Shown: positions 52,401-61,466 of the stretch, in pieces
Position numbering within the stretch: position 1 is the first letter of the stretch
Layout: each line of letters starts with the position of its first letter
From: JAHEJA01 sp965656445
GTDB taxonomy: Bacteria; Pseudomonadota; Alphaproteobacteria; Rhodobacterales; Rhodobacteraceae
NCBI GenBank assembly: GCA_965656445.1
Contig: CBFHKO010000001.1
Location: forward strand, 124,001 to 188,000
Length of the DNA: 64,000 nucleotides
Reading direction: 5' to 3'
Program-made: the position numbers and the translations under genes
Notes under the pieces: generated by a model
What the model saw: the letters and a program-made list of their open reading frames with translations, nothing else
The model's database searches: none
What the model was told of the DNA's origin: nothing

Positions 52401-53408
52401 ATGACAGCTCCTCTTATTGATCCCTTTCAACGCGCGATCACCTACTTGCGTGTTTCGGTAACCGACCGGTGCGATTTTCGCTGTGTCTATTGCATGGCTG
52501 AAAATATGCAGTTTCTTCCTAAAAAAGAGCTTTTGACGTTAGAGGAATTGGACCGCATGTGTTCAACCTTTGTCAAACTTGGGGTTGAGAAATTACGCAT
52601 AACAGGCGGAGAGCCGCTTGTTCGTCGTGGAATTATGAGCTTTTTCCAAAGTATGTCGCGTCATCTCGACAGCGGCGCGCTCAAGGAATTAACCTTGACC
52701 ACGAATGGATCGCAGCTCGAAAAATACGCAAGCGACCTTTATGCGGCGGGTGTACGGCGGGTCAATGTCTCGTTGGATACTTTGGATGAAGCCAAATTTG
52801 CACGTGTGACGCGATGGGGTCGATTGCCCCAAGTGTTACGCGGGATTGATGCGGCCCAAGCGGCTGGCCTTCGGGTAAAACTGAATGCTGTCGCCCTCAA
52901 GGGATTTAACGAAGACGAAGTGTTCACCATGACAAAGTGGTGCGCCGAGCGTGATATGGATTTGACCTGGATCGAAGTGATGCCAATGGGCGATCTTGGC
53001 GGTGAGGATCGGATCGGCCAATATTGGGCGCTCAGCGATCTGCGGAACACTTTGGCGCAACAGTATACCTTGACCGAGTTATCCGAACGCACAGGCGGCC
53101 CTGCGCGCTATGTGAAGCTTGAAGAAACGGGTCAAAAGATTGGCTTTATCACGCCTCTGACACATAACTTCTGCGAAAGCTGTAACCGTGTTCGCCTCAC
53201 ATGTACTGGAGAGCTCTTCATGTGCTTGGGCCAAGAGGATAATGCAGATTTACGCAAGCCCCTAAGGGATTTCCCAGATAGCGAAATCCAACTAGAAAAC
53301 GCAATCCGAAATGCAATTTCCCATAAACCCAAAGGCCATGATTTCGACTATTCCCGCCAAAAGATCACGGGCCAAATGACCCGCCATATGAGCCATACTG
53401 GCGGATAA
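52401..53408 (+). CDS. moaA: GTP 3',8-cyclase MoaA
   Basis: Radical-SAM enzyme for the first step of molybdenum cofactor synthesis, 335 residues. The N-terminal [4Fe-4S] cluster ligands are Cys24, Cys28 and Cys31 (CDFRCVYC). The C-terminal cluster is in ESCNRVRLTCTGELFMC. The C-terminus ends in the essential Gly-Gly. The ATG at 52401 lacks a clear ribosome site; the open frame to 52329 begins inside the leader of the divergent lipoprotein. The other moa genes are not in this window. Confidence 0.95.
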   Translation: MTAPLIDPFQRAITYLRVSVTDRCDFRCVYCMAENMQFLPKKELLTLEELDRMCSTFVKLGVEKLRITGGEPLVRRGIMSFFQSMSRHLDSGALKELTLTTNGSQLEKYASDLYAAGVRRVNVSLDTLDEAKFARVTRWGRLPQVLRGIDAAQAAGLRVKLNAVALKGFNEDEVFTMTKWCAERDMDLTWIEVMPMGDLGGEDRIGQYWALSDLRNTLAQQYTLTELSERTGGPARYVKLEETGQKIGFITPLTHNFCESCNRVRLTCTGELFMCLGQEDNADLRKPLRDFPDSEIQLENAIRNAISHKPKGHDFDYSRQKITGQMTRHMSHTGG

Positions 53409-53420
53409 GTCAGACCTGCC

Positions 53421-54581
53421 TTAGACAGGCATCCGCTGTTCTGCGATTTCCGCCCACCAGCTGCATCCGCTTAGGATGGCATCGTCATTGAAATTGTATT
53501 CTGGATGATGCACGGGCGCCGTTGGTCCGTTTCCGACCAAGATATAGGCGCCGGGTCGCTCTTCTAGCATAAAGGCGAAATCTTCGCCGCCCATGATCAA
53601 GGGGGCATCCGCGCATCCGCCACTTACTGAGGTCGCGACTTGCGCCGCAAACTGCGTTTGCTCTTCGGAATTGACCATGACGGGATAGTTTCGTGTGTAA
53701 ACTGGGGTCGCTGTTGCCCCAAAGGTTTCAGCGCAGCTTTTGGCTATTTCTCCAATCCGCCGCTCCGCAAGATCACGAATATCAGCGTTCATCGTGCGCA
53801 CAGTTCCCTTGAGCGTCACACGCTGTGGAATGACGTTAAAGGCGGTTGATGAGGTTTCAAAAGACGTCACTGAAATGACCAATTGTTCAACAGGGTCGGC
53901 ATTTCGGCTGACGATGGATTGCAGAGCAAGGACCATATGCGAGGCGACAACGGTGCTATCAACGGTTTCATGCGGTTTGGCAGCATGGCCCCCCTTGCCT
54001 TCGATTTCAATTTCGAACACATCGGTGGCCGCAAAAAAAGCCCCTGAGCGAATTGCGAATTGACCAACCTCCATGCCAGGCCAGTTGTGCATGCCGTAGA
54101 CTTCTTGAATGCCAAAGCGTGCCATCATGCCATCATCGCACATTTCCTTGCCGCCACCGCCGCCTTCTTCGGCGGGTTGAAAGATCACAACAACGGTGCC
54201 ATCAAAATTGCGCGTCTCTGCCAAATATTTTGCCGCGCCAAGCAACATAGCCGTGTGACCATCATGACCACAGGCATGCATCGCGCCATCTGTCTTGGAT
54301 GCATACTCAAGACCCGTTTGTTCGTGAATGGGCAAGGCATCCATATCTGCGCGTAGCCCAATGGCTTTGCCGTTTGTGTCCACTTTGCCTTTGATCACAC
54401 CGACGACACCAGTGCGACCTAACCCAGTTACAACCTCGTCACAGCCAAATTCCTTGAGCTTTTGCGCAACCACGGCTGCGGTGCGATGTGTGTCAAACAA
54501 GATTTCAGGATGTACGTGCAAATCACGACGCCATGCGGTGATTTCAGAATGAAGGTCAGCAAAACGGTTCTTGATTGGCAT
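53421..54581 (-). CDS. M20 family amidohydrolase (hippurate hydrolase-like)
   Basis: Zinc-dependent amidohydrolase of 386 residues. Metal motifs are ACGHDGHTAMLLGAA, QPAEEGGGGGKEM and GGEDFAFML. It fits hippurate/N-acyl-amino-acid amidohydrolases that release amino acids from N-acyl conjugates. The substrate is not set by the sequence. It is convergent with moaA, 12 bases apart, and divergent from the YeeE gene. Confidence 0.88.
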   Translation of the reverse strand: MPIKNRFADLHSEITAWRRDLHVHPEILFDTHRTAAVVAQKLKEFGCDEVVTGLGRTGVVGVIKGKVDTNGKAIGLRADMDALPIHEQTGLEYASKTDGAMHACGHDGHTAMLLGAAKYLAETRNFDGTVVVIFQPAEEGGGGGKEMCDDGMMARFGIQEVYGMHNWPGMEVGQFAIRSGAFFAATDVFEIEIEGKGGHAAKPHETVDSTVVASHMVLALQSIVSRNADPVEQLVISVTSFETSSTAFNVIPQRVTLKGTVRTMNADIRDLAERRIGEIAKSCAETFGATATPVYTRNYPVMVNSEEQTQFAAQVATSVSGGCADAPLIMGGEDFAFMLEERPGAYILVGNGPTAPVHHPEYNFNDDAILSGCSWWAEIAEQRMPV

Positions 54582-54859
54582 GGGGCGGGTCCTTTGGCGA
54601 AAGCGTGGGTTTCAGTGTTTCACAGAACGCATAAGGGGTCAAATAAATGCAGATGTTCAAATAAAACCATATGTCCAACTTAGGCAGAGCAATTGCAATT
54701 TCATTCGTTCCTGCTCTCAGCTTTGGAACAGCGACCTCAGCACAGCCAAACATCCAGAACAAAATTCTGCATTCATGTACTCAATGACTTTTCTTGCCCC
54801 TTGCATTACGTCAGTTTCTTTATCATTTGGAACATAATTCCTCAATCAAGGAGAATACT
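54582..54859. promoter_or_regulatory. Divergent region between amidohydrolase and yeeE-like gene
   Basis: About 280 bases with no convincing gene. It should hold the promoters of both flanking genes. I could not assign a promoter or operator with confidence. The small frames that cross it have no ribosome site and no recognisable protein. Confidence 0.35.
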
Positions 54860-55936
54860 ATGTTCGAAGATCTCGGTTTTGAAACTTTGACAGCCCCTCA
54901 GGTCTCTGTCATTTTCGCCCTCCTCGTCGGAGCCGCTTTTGGCTTTCTCGCCGAGCGTAGCAAATTCTGTTTTCGCCGCAGCCTTGTCGGGGAAGATCGT
55001 CGTCAAGCTTGGGGCGTTTGGCTCTTGGCGCTTGCCACGGCAACGGTTGGCGTTCAGTTCGCGATTTTCTCAGGGCTCATTGCCTTTGACGATCATCGCT
55101 TTATGGTCTCAGACTTGCCTATCCTCTCCATTTTGATTGGCGGCGGATTGTTTGGGGCGGGTATGGTTTTGACACGGGGATGTGTGTCACGGCTCACCAT
55201 TTTGTCCGCCTCTGGAAACCTACGTGCCGCAACAGTTATTTTGATCTTTGCAGTCGTTGCACATGCCACTCTGAAAGGTGTCTTGTCTCCACTCCAGTCC
55301 CTAGCTGGCTCGGTCACATTAGACTTGGGTGATGCTGTTGATCTGACACGCCTTGTCCCTGCTTGGGCCTTAACATCGGCGCTTGTGGTGCTTGCGCTGT
55401 GGACGGCTGTCAAATCTCAGAATAAGCCATCTCATTTGGCCTTGGCGGTCTTGATCGGCCTATTGGTCCCAACCGCTTGGGTTGGAACGGGCTATGTCCT
55501 CTATGATGACTTTGACCCCATCACCATGGAAAGCTTGTCCTTCACTGCCCCAACAACCGAAGCTCTGTTTTGGACGGTGGCCTCCACCTCAATCCCTGCG
55601 GGATTTGGGACTGGCTTGATCGGGGGAACTTTGGCGGGCGCGCTTGTCGCATCACTGGCTTTCAAAACCTTCACATGGCAAAGCTTTGACAGCCCGCGCC
55701 AAACAGGTCGCTATGCGCTTGGCGCGGTCTTTATGGGTGTTGGTGCCGTCTTAGCAGGTGGTTGCACAATCGGTGCGGGTCTTGCGGGTATCCCAACATT
55801 CTCGGTTGCGACAATCTTGGCCTTAGCCGCTATTGCAGGCGGCGCAGTCCTCACGCATCGTTTGGTGGATGCTAATCCATCCGACGCCGTATTGAGCGGA
55901 CCATCATCCACACCAATGCAACAACCGGCAGAGTAA
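54860..55936 (+). CDS. YeeE/YedE family sulfur-compound transporter
   Basis: Polytopic membrane protein of 358 residues with about nine to ten helices, the double YeeE/YedE repeat. Characteristic cysteines are present in the ERSKFCFRRS segment, in TRGCVSRLT, and in GGCTIGAG, which in known thiosulfate importers (YeeE/TsuA) pass the sulfur compound through the membrane. The ATG at 54860 has AAGGAGAATACT, a strong ribosome site; a longer frame from 54794 is unlikely. Its last 65 bases overlap the end of the convergent DUF3422 gene. Thiosulfate is the best guess for the substrate. Confidence 0.85.
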   Translation: MFEDLGFETLTAPQVSVIFALLVGAAFGFLAERSKFCFRRSLVGEDRRQAWGVWLLALATATVGVQFAIFSGLIAFDDHRFMVSDLPILSILIGGGLFGAGMVLTRGCVSRLTILSASGNLRAATVILIFAVVAHATLKGVLSPLQSLAGSVTLDLGDAVDLTRLVPAWALTSALVVLALWTAVKSQNKPSHLALAVLIGLLVPTAWVGTGYVLYDDFDPITMESLSFTAPTTEALFWTVASTSIPAGFGTGLIGGTLAGALVASLAFKTFTWQSFDSPRQTGRYALGAVFMGVGAVLAGGCTIGAGLAGIPTFSVATILALAAIAGGAVLTHRLVDANPSDAVLSGPSSTPMQQPAE

Positions 55937-57152
55937 GCACAGCCGTAATCATCCCTTTGCTCACCCCGATGGGGTCGGCAAGGGGATAAAATAGATAGCT
56001 GGCCAAGGACACGGCGTAATAGCTAATTGCGACCACGGAAAGACCTTCAACCGTTTCTTGCAACCGTAATTGCAAATCCGCCCGCCGATCCATGCTCTCA
56101 AGAAGGGATTGGTTTTGCGCAGAGCGTTCCACATCAACACGCGTTCGCAGCAAATCCCCCGCCCGCATCGCCCGATTAGCCATTGCGCTCAGACGATCCT
56201 CTGTAGACACAACCGTCCGCATCGCAGGTTCGTAGCGTCGCATCATAAATTCCTGAAAGGTTTGGCGACCTTCAAACCGATCCTCTCGCAACACCTCAAT
56301 ACGTTGCGCAACAATCGCCTGATAGGCTTTGGTCGCAGAGAAGCGATAGGCGCTCTGTGCGGAGAGCTGTTCTAATTCGGCAGAGACTTGTAACAATTTA
56401 TCCAAAGTCTTGTCAGCGGGCGCCTTATGGTCTGTCATAGCAGCCATCAATTGAGATAATTCACTATCTATTTGGCCCATTCGAATGGAGGCTTCACGCG
56501 CACGCGAAAAGCCAAGCATGGACATAGCCTTGTACGTTTCAATTTCGCACAAGCGTTGAATAATCCGACCGATCCGTCGTTCACCTGTTCCCTTGTTCAC
56601 AAAAAGCGCAAAGCGTTGATGACCTGCTTCGTCAATACGAAAGTCCCCAGCTGCAATCGCGGCATTCCCTAAAACCGCGCTGGCCGCAACACTTTCAGGA
56701 ACGAACCACTGACCCAATTTACCTTCGACATCGCGGTCCGTTTTGTAACCTTCGACACGAATAATAGCCGACGTCACGCGAACCGATTGTAAGCTGCTGA
56801 GCCAGGATTCTGGAAACACAGAAAAATTGCTCGCATCAAAGGGCACGTCCGATAACACTGGTGAAAACACTGTATAGGTCACAAATTCTGTGTGCTGTTC
56901 CCATTTCAACATAAAGCGCCCGAGGGGGCCGAAAAAATGGTTCACACCTTGTTTAGGATGCGGCGTTCCAAATTTATCAAGCAAAGCCGTCAAATCTTGG
57001 AAATCTTGATCTCGATCGCGCGAGGCCGCATTTTGAGGGCATTTCAAAGCAAGATAAGCAACCGTGCCCGATCCGCTCATCGAGGGAAACGGACGTGCGT
57101 GTAATTCATTTGCCAAAGGATAGCGAAGCGCGTGATCCTGAACAGGGGACAT
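55872..57152 (-). CDS. DUF3422 family protein
   Basis: Membrane-linked protein of about 426 residues. The N-terminal ANELHARPFPSM segment is the mark of DUF3422. A long soluble helical region follows, with two membrane helices at the C-terminus (about 370-420) and a basic end (SIRRRMD). The function is not known. The ATG at 57152 has AGGAA upstream; a TTG two codons earlier also opens the frame. The leader carries an inverted repeat at 57163-57187. Confidence 0.8.
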   Translation of the reverse strand: MSPVQDHALRYPLANELHARPFPSMSGSGTVAYLALKCPQNAASRDRDQDFQDLTALLDKFGTPHPKQGVNHFFGPLGRFMLKWEQHTEFVTYTVFSPVLSDVPFDASNFSVFPESWLSSLQSVRVTSAIIRVEGYKTDRDVEGKLGQWFVPESVAASAVLGNAAIAAGDFRIDEAGHQRFALFVNKGTGERRIGRIIQRLCEIETYKAMSMLGFSRAREASIRMGQIDSELSQLMAAMTDHKAPADKTLDKLLQVSAELEQLSAQSAYRFSATKAYQAIVAQRIEVLREDRFEGRQTFQEFMMRRYEPAMRTVVSTEDRLSAMANRAMRAGDLLRTRVDVERSAQNQSLLESMDRRADLQLRLQETVEGLSVVAISYYAVSLASYLFYPLADPIGVSKGMITAVLTLPVVALVWMMVRSIRRRMD

Positions 57153-57162
57153 AGTCAAATTC

Positions 57163-57187
57163 CTATAACTTTGTGTTCAAGTTATAG
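57163..57187 (-). promoter_or_regulatory. 9-bp inverted repeat upstream of the DUF3422 gene
   Basis: CTATAACTT and AAGTTATAG are perfect inverse complements with a seven-base spacer. On the minus-strand transcript the hairpin ends in TAG that runs into GGAA, the ribosome site, 10 bases before the ATG at 57152. It could hide the site or serve as an operator. No regulator is identified. Confidence 0.45.
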
Positions 57188-57261
57188 ACAAACATAGCGA
57201 CCTGTAAATTAAAAATCCTGATATTTCAGATAATTAAGCGAATACAATCGCATACATTGCA

Positions 57262-58173
57262 TCAGAGCGACAGCAACATCGTCTCTTCGAGCTTTTCTGT
57301 TGCCATGCGTTTGAATTTCGGGAACCGCCATGTTGGATTTATCTGTGAGGCCGCTTCCATGATGATATCGGCTCTGACCGCTTGGCCTTTGTCAAAGGCG
57401 GCATTGGCCAAGTTACGCACATAATCCTGAACATCACGACGACCGCGATAGACATCGCTAAAGGAATGCGGATTCTCGACATCATTCATAAGATTCATCA
57501 AAAAGGGTTGAAACCCTTTCAAGCTCATCAAGATTTCTGGAACTTGGTGACCTTGGAACGGCAAGAAATGATAGTGAGTATTGCGCCGGTCCAAGCGATC
57601 CGCATGTCTCCAATCCACCTCAAAATAGGGATCCACAAAAACATCTACCCGGCTTGCGAGCCTGAGCGAGGCCGCGCCATCCCGATACCGAGGATCATCC
57701 CAATTGCCACGCTTATACGCTCGCTCATAGCGCGTTTCCCAAGGAGTGATCTGTTTGAACAAGGTTGTCTGTGGGCTGTAGAGGATCACATGAGACCCAA
57801 AGGCCGCCGCACTGAACGAGGCCGCGCCATAGCCGCCCATTGAGCTTCCGTAAAAGATCACTTTTGAGAATTGATCAAAGAAATCCGTATCCGTCAGCTC
57901 GTCAAAGAAATCTAAGAGATCAGTTTGACGAAACCAATCGTTGCGCCGCTTGGTCATAATCCCAAGATGAGAGGCCCCAAGTTTTTCAACAAATTTATAC
58001 GCCCAAGGGTAGCGCGGGCCCTCCAATGATGTGGATTTCTTGTTATCAAAGGTCACAACAAGCGTATCGCTGCGCTCCAAAAAGACAGCGAAATGTTGTT
58101 CAAAATCTTTGTAAAATCCATTCAGTCGAGCTTTTGATGCGATGTCTAAAAGCTTGTCTGGCAATTGCTTCAT
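57262..58173 (-). CDS. Alpha/beta hydrolase-like protein of unknown substrate
   Basis: Protein of about 303 residues. A GSSMGGYGA segment (109-117) has the GxSxG nucleophile elbow of alpha/beta hydrolases, with Ser111 as likely nucleophile, and FQGHQVP near residue 220 could supply the His. No signal peptide or membrane helix is seen. Similar proteins are common in roseobacters, where they are poorly annotated. The ATG at 58173 has GGGGAAG before it; a TTG at 58188 is an alternative. No pathway link is apparent. Confidence 0.6.
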   Translation of the reverse strand: MKQLPDKLLDIASKARLNGFYKDFEQHFAVFLERSDTLVVTFDNKKSTSLEGPRYPWAYKFVEKLGASHLGIMTKRRNDWFRQTDLLDFFDELTDTDFFDQFSKVIFYGSSMGGYGAASFSAAAFGSHVILYSPQTTLFKQITPWETRYERAYKRGNWDDPRYRDGAASLRLASRVDVFVDPYFEVDWRHADRLDRRNTHYHFLPFQGHQVPEILMSLKGFQPFLMNLMNDVENPHSFSDVYRGRRDVQDYVRNLANAAFDKGQAVRADIIMEAASQINPTWRFPKFKRMATEKLEETMLLSL

Positions 58174-58272
58174 CGAAATCTTCCCCAAGGTGAGCCACTC
58201 ATGAAAAGATAACGATTTAACTGTGCTCGGTGTTAGATGTCCTTTGGGGTAAAAATATGTCTGAAAAGAGAA

Positions 58273-58300
58273 AAGCCCGAGACCTTTCGACCTCGGGCTT
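58273..58300 (-). terminator. Intrinsic terminator after pntB
   Basis: AAGCCCGAG and CTCGGGCTT make a perfect 9-bp GC-rich stem with a 10-base loop. On the minus strand the stem is followed by TTTCTCTTTT, a good T-rich tract. It starts 26 bases after the pntB stop and ends the transhydrogenase transcript. It is the clearest terminator in the window. Confidence 0.8.
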
Positions 58301-58325
58301 ACTTTAGTACTATTTATTCAGGAAA

Positions 58326-59759
58326 TTAGTTAATAAGCGTCAGTAGCTTATTAAGGCTTTCCTTCGCATCGCCATAGAACATACGAGTGTTCTCTTTGAA
58401 GAAGAGCGGGTTTTCGATACCTGAGTATCCTGTCCCCTGCCCACGCTTAGAAACAAAGACTTGCTTCGCTTTCCAGCATTCCAAAACAGGCATACCTGCG
58501 ATGGGGCTGTTGGGGTCTTCTTGTGCGGCTGGGTTCACGATGTCGTTTGAGCCGATCACGATTGCCACGTCTGTTTCAGGGAAATCATCGTTGATTTCAT
58601 CCATCTCTAGAACGATGTCATAAGGCACTTTGGCTTCGGCCAAAAGAACGTTCATGTGACCCGGCAAACGACCCGCGACAGGGTGAATCGCAAAGCGCAC
58701 AGTCTTGCCTTGATCACGCAAGCGCTTGGTCATCTCAGACACCGCTTGTTGCGCCTGAGCAACCGCCATTCCGTAGCCTGGGATGATCACAATGCTATCT
58801 GCCTCGTCCAATGCCGCGGCAACACCTTCGGCATCAATCGCGACTTGTTCGCCTTCAACTTCCATCGCAGGACCAGAGGTGCCACCAAAGCCGCCCAAGA
58901 TCACGCTAACGAAGGAACGGTTCATCGCCTTACACATGATATAAGACAAGATCGCACCAGAGGAGCCAACCAACGCACCCACAACGATCAAGAGATCATT
59001 GCCAAGGCTAAAGCCGATCGCCGCAGCCGCCCAACCTGAGTACGAGTTCAGCATGGAGACAACGACAGGCATATCCGCGCCGCCAATACCCATGATCAAG
59101 TGGTAGCCAATGAACAGAGCCGCTAGGGTCATGATAAAGAGCGGTAGGAACCCGCCTGAGTTCATGTACCAAATAAGCGTCAGAACAGAGATACCCGCAG
59201 CAGCCGCATTCAGCATATGACCACCGGGCAATTTTTCCGCCGCAGAGGTCACGCGACCAGAGAGTTTGCCATAAGCAATGACAGATCCCGTGAACGTGAT
59301 CGCCCCGATGAAGACGCCGAGGAACAGTTCAACGCGCAAAATTGCGATTTCGACAGGTGCCTTTTTCGCAATCAACGCAGCAAAGCCTTCGAGCGCCTTA
59401 AGCGCGTCGCCTTCCATGCCCGCAACACGCACGATTTCAATATGTGCGTTATAGCCAACAAAGACAGCCGCCAAACCAACAAGCGCGTGCATGCCTGCAA
59501 CCAATTCCGGCATTTGCGTCATTTCGACCTTGGACGCCAATTGATAGCCGATTGCGCCACCTGCGGCGATCAATACCAATGAGAGCAACCAAAGGCCAGC
59601 GCCCGGTCCGATGAGCGTTGCGAATACCGCCAAGCCCATACCAACGATCCCGTACCAAACCGCGCGTTTCGCGCTTTCTTGGCCAGATAATCCACCCAAG
59701 GATAGGATGAAGAGTACTGCGGCAACAACATAGGCCGCTGTGGTAAATCCAAATTCCAT
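58326..59759 (-). CDS. pntB: NAD(P) transhydrogenase subunit beta
   Basis: Membrane subunit of proton-translocating transhydrogenase, 477 residues. The N-terminal half has eight to nine helices; the C-terminal domain III binds NADP(H), with the GYGMAVAQAQ and RGQGTGYSGIENPLF segments. Together with PntA it uses the proton gradient to make NADPH from NADH. AAGGGGGGTGA precedes the ATG at 59759. The gene ends before the terminator at 58273-58300. Confidence 0.95.
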   Translation of the reverse strand: MEFGFTTAAYVVAAVLFILSLGGLSGQESAKRAVWYGIVGMGLAVFATLIGPGAGLWLLSLVLIAAGGAIGYQLASKVEMTQMPELVAGMHALVGLAAVFVGYNAHIEIVRVAGMEGDALKALEGFAALIAKKAPVEIAILRVELFLGVFIGAITFTGSVIAYGKLSGRVTSAAEKLPGGHMLNAAAAGISVLTLIWYMNSGGFLPLFIMTLAALFIGYHLIMGIGGADMPVVVSMLNSYSGWAAAAIGFSLGNDLLIVVGALVGSSGAILSYIMCKAMNRSFVSVILGGFGGTSGPAMEVEGEQVAIDAEGVAAALDEADSIVIIPGYGMAVAQAQQAVSEMTKRLRDQGKTVRFAIHPVAGRLPGHMNVLLAEAKVPYDIVLEMDEINDDFPETDVAIVIGSNDIVNPAAQEDPNSPIAGMPVLECWKAKQVFVSKRGQGTGYSGIENPLFFKENTRMFYGDAKESLNKLLTLIN

Positions 59760-59772
59760 CAGTTCACCCCCC

Positions 59773-61344
59773 TTAAGATTTCTGGAACATGGCAAGCATG
59801 CGCCGTGTAACAAGGAACCCGCCGAAAATGTTGATCCCTGCCATAAAGACAGACAACCCAGCGAGCAAAATCACCAAGAACGAGCCTGATCCAATTTGCA
59901 TCAAAGCGCCCAAAATGATGATCGAGGAAATCGCGTTCGTCACCGCCATGAGAGGCGTGTGCAATGAATGCGAGACATTCCAAATCACTTGGAACCCGAT
60001 AAAGACCGAGAGAACGAACACGATAAAGTGCTGCATAAAGCTCGCAGGCGCGATCAATCCAAGGCCAAGCGTCAATGCGCCACCAACAGCCAACAAGGTG
60101 ATTTGCTGTTTTGTCGCCGCTTTGAAGGCTGCAACCTCTTGGTCGCGCTTTTCTTCGGCTGTGAGCTCTTTGGGCTTTTCTTGTGGTTTTGCCGCAATCG
60201 CTTGGATTTTTGGTGGGGGTGGTGGGAAAGTCACGTCCCCTGCGTGCGTCACTGTTGCACCGCGAATAACATCGTCTTCCATGTTGTGAACAACGACACC
60301 GTCTTTTTCAGGGGTGAGGTCTGTCATCATGTGACGGATGTTTGTCGCATAAAGCGTAGAGGCTTGCGCCGCCATTCGGCTTGGGAAATCAGTGTACCCA
60401 ACGATTGTCACACCGTTTTCGGACACAACTTTTTCATCCATCACTGTGAGGTCACAGTTGCCGCCTTTTTCCGCTGCCAAATCAATGACAACTGAGCCCG
60501 GCTTCATCATAGAAACCATATCTTCGAGCCAAAGCTTGGGCGCATCGCGACCTGGGATCAAAGCTGTCGTGATGACGATATCCATATCAGGCGCAAGTTC
60601 GCGGAATTTCGCGAGCTGCTTTTCACGGAATTCTGGGCTGGATGGGGCCGCATAGCCACCTGTCGCAGCACCATCTTGGACCGCTTCGTCAAATTCGAGG
60701 TAAACGAATTCAGCGCCCATTGATTCAATTTGCTCGGCCACTTCGGGACGCACATCAAATGCATAGGTAATCGCTCCAAGCGATGTCGCCGTCCCAATAG
60801 CCGCCAAACCAGCAACACCAGCGCCGACAATCAAAACCTTTGCAGGGGGGACTTTGCCCGCCGCTGTCACCTGACCTGTAAAGAAGCGACCAAAATTGTT
60901 ACCTGCTTCAATAACCGCACGGTAGCCTGCGATATTGGCCATAGATGACAAAGCATCCATTTTCTGAGCACGTGAAATACGAGGCACCATGTCCATCGCA
61001 ATGACGCTTGCGCCTTTTTTAGCGATAGAGGCCATTTGCTTTTCATTTTGGGCAGGCCAGAAGAATGAAATCAGTGTTTGACCGTCTTTGAGGCGCTTGG
61101 CTTCTGCATCGCTTGGTGGGCGGACTTTGGCAATCGTATCTGCCTCTTTCCAAAGTGCAGCGGCTGTTTTGACAACAGTGACCCCTACGTCCTCATATGC
61201 TTGATCTGAAAAACCAGCCAATGCGCCTGCACCAGCTTCGATCAAACACTCATGTCCAAGTTTTTGCAGCTGCAATGCGCTGTCAGGCGTCATAGCAACC
61301 CGTGCTTCGCCTTCAAAAACCTCTTTGGGTGTTCCGATTTTCAA
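59773..61344 (-). CDS. pntA: NAD(P) transhydrogenase subunit alpha
   Basis: NAD(H)-binding subunit of about 523 residues with fused membrane helices (about 420-510), so the PntAA/PntAB split of some alphaproteobacteria is absent here. N-terminal KIGTPKEVFEGEARVAMTPDS and the dinucleotide site VLIVGAGVAGLAAIGTA are present. I chose the TTG at 61344 because AGGGGGACGG stands before it and the N-terminus then matches relatives; an ATG at 61374 would add 10 unusual residues. Confidence 0.92.
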   Translation of the reverse strand: MKIGTPKEVFEGEARVAMTPDSALQLQKLGHECLIEAGAGALAGFSDQAYEDVGVTVVKTAAALWKEADTIAKVRPPSDAEAKRLKDGQTLISFFWPAQNEKQMASIAKKGASVIAMDMVPRISRAQKMDALSSMANIAGYRAVIEAGNNFGRFFTGQVTAAGKVPPAKVLIVGAGVAGLAAIGTATSLGAITYAFDVRPEVAEQIESMGAEFVYLEFDEAVQDGAATGGYAAPSSPEFREKQLAKFRELAPDMDIVITTALIPGRDAPKLWLEDMVSMMKPGSVVIDLAAEKGGNCDLTVMDEKVVSENGVTIVGYTDFPSRMAAQASTLYATNIRHMMTDLTPEKDGVVVHNMEDDVIRGATVTHAGDVTFPPPPPKIQAIAAKPQEKPKELTAEEKRDQEVAAFKAATKQQITLLAVGGALTLGLGLIAPASFMQHFIVFVLSVFIGFQVIWNVSHSLHTPLMAVTNAISSIIILGALMQIGSGSFLVILLAGLSVFMAGINIFGGFLVTRRMLAMFQKS

Positions 61345-61466
61345 CGTTTCCGTCCCCCTAAAATTAAGTTCCATTTTCGGACCATTCTCGGCCCATCTGT
61401 TTTCATGTCTTAGGCACTATACCTAAATCATTCCGTCGCAAACCACGAACAAATAGTCGCAGGCCC

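Noticed and set aside
54571..54837. Small frame upstream of the yeeE-like gene
   Set aside because: Cysteine- and serine-rich random-looking product, no ribosome site, and it crosses the divergent promoter region.
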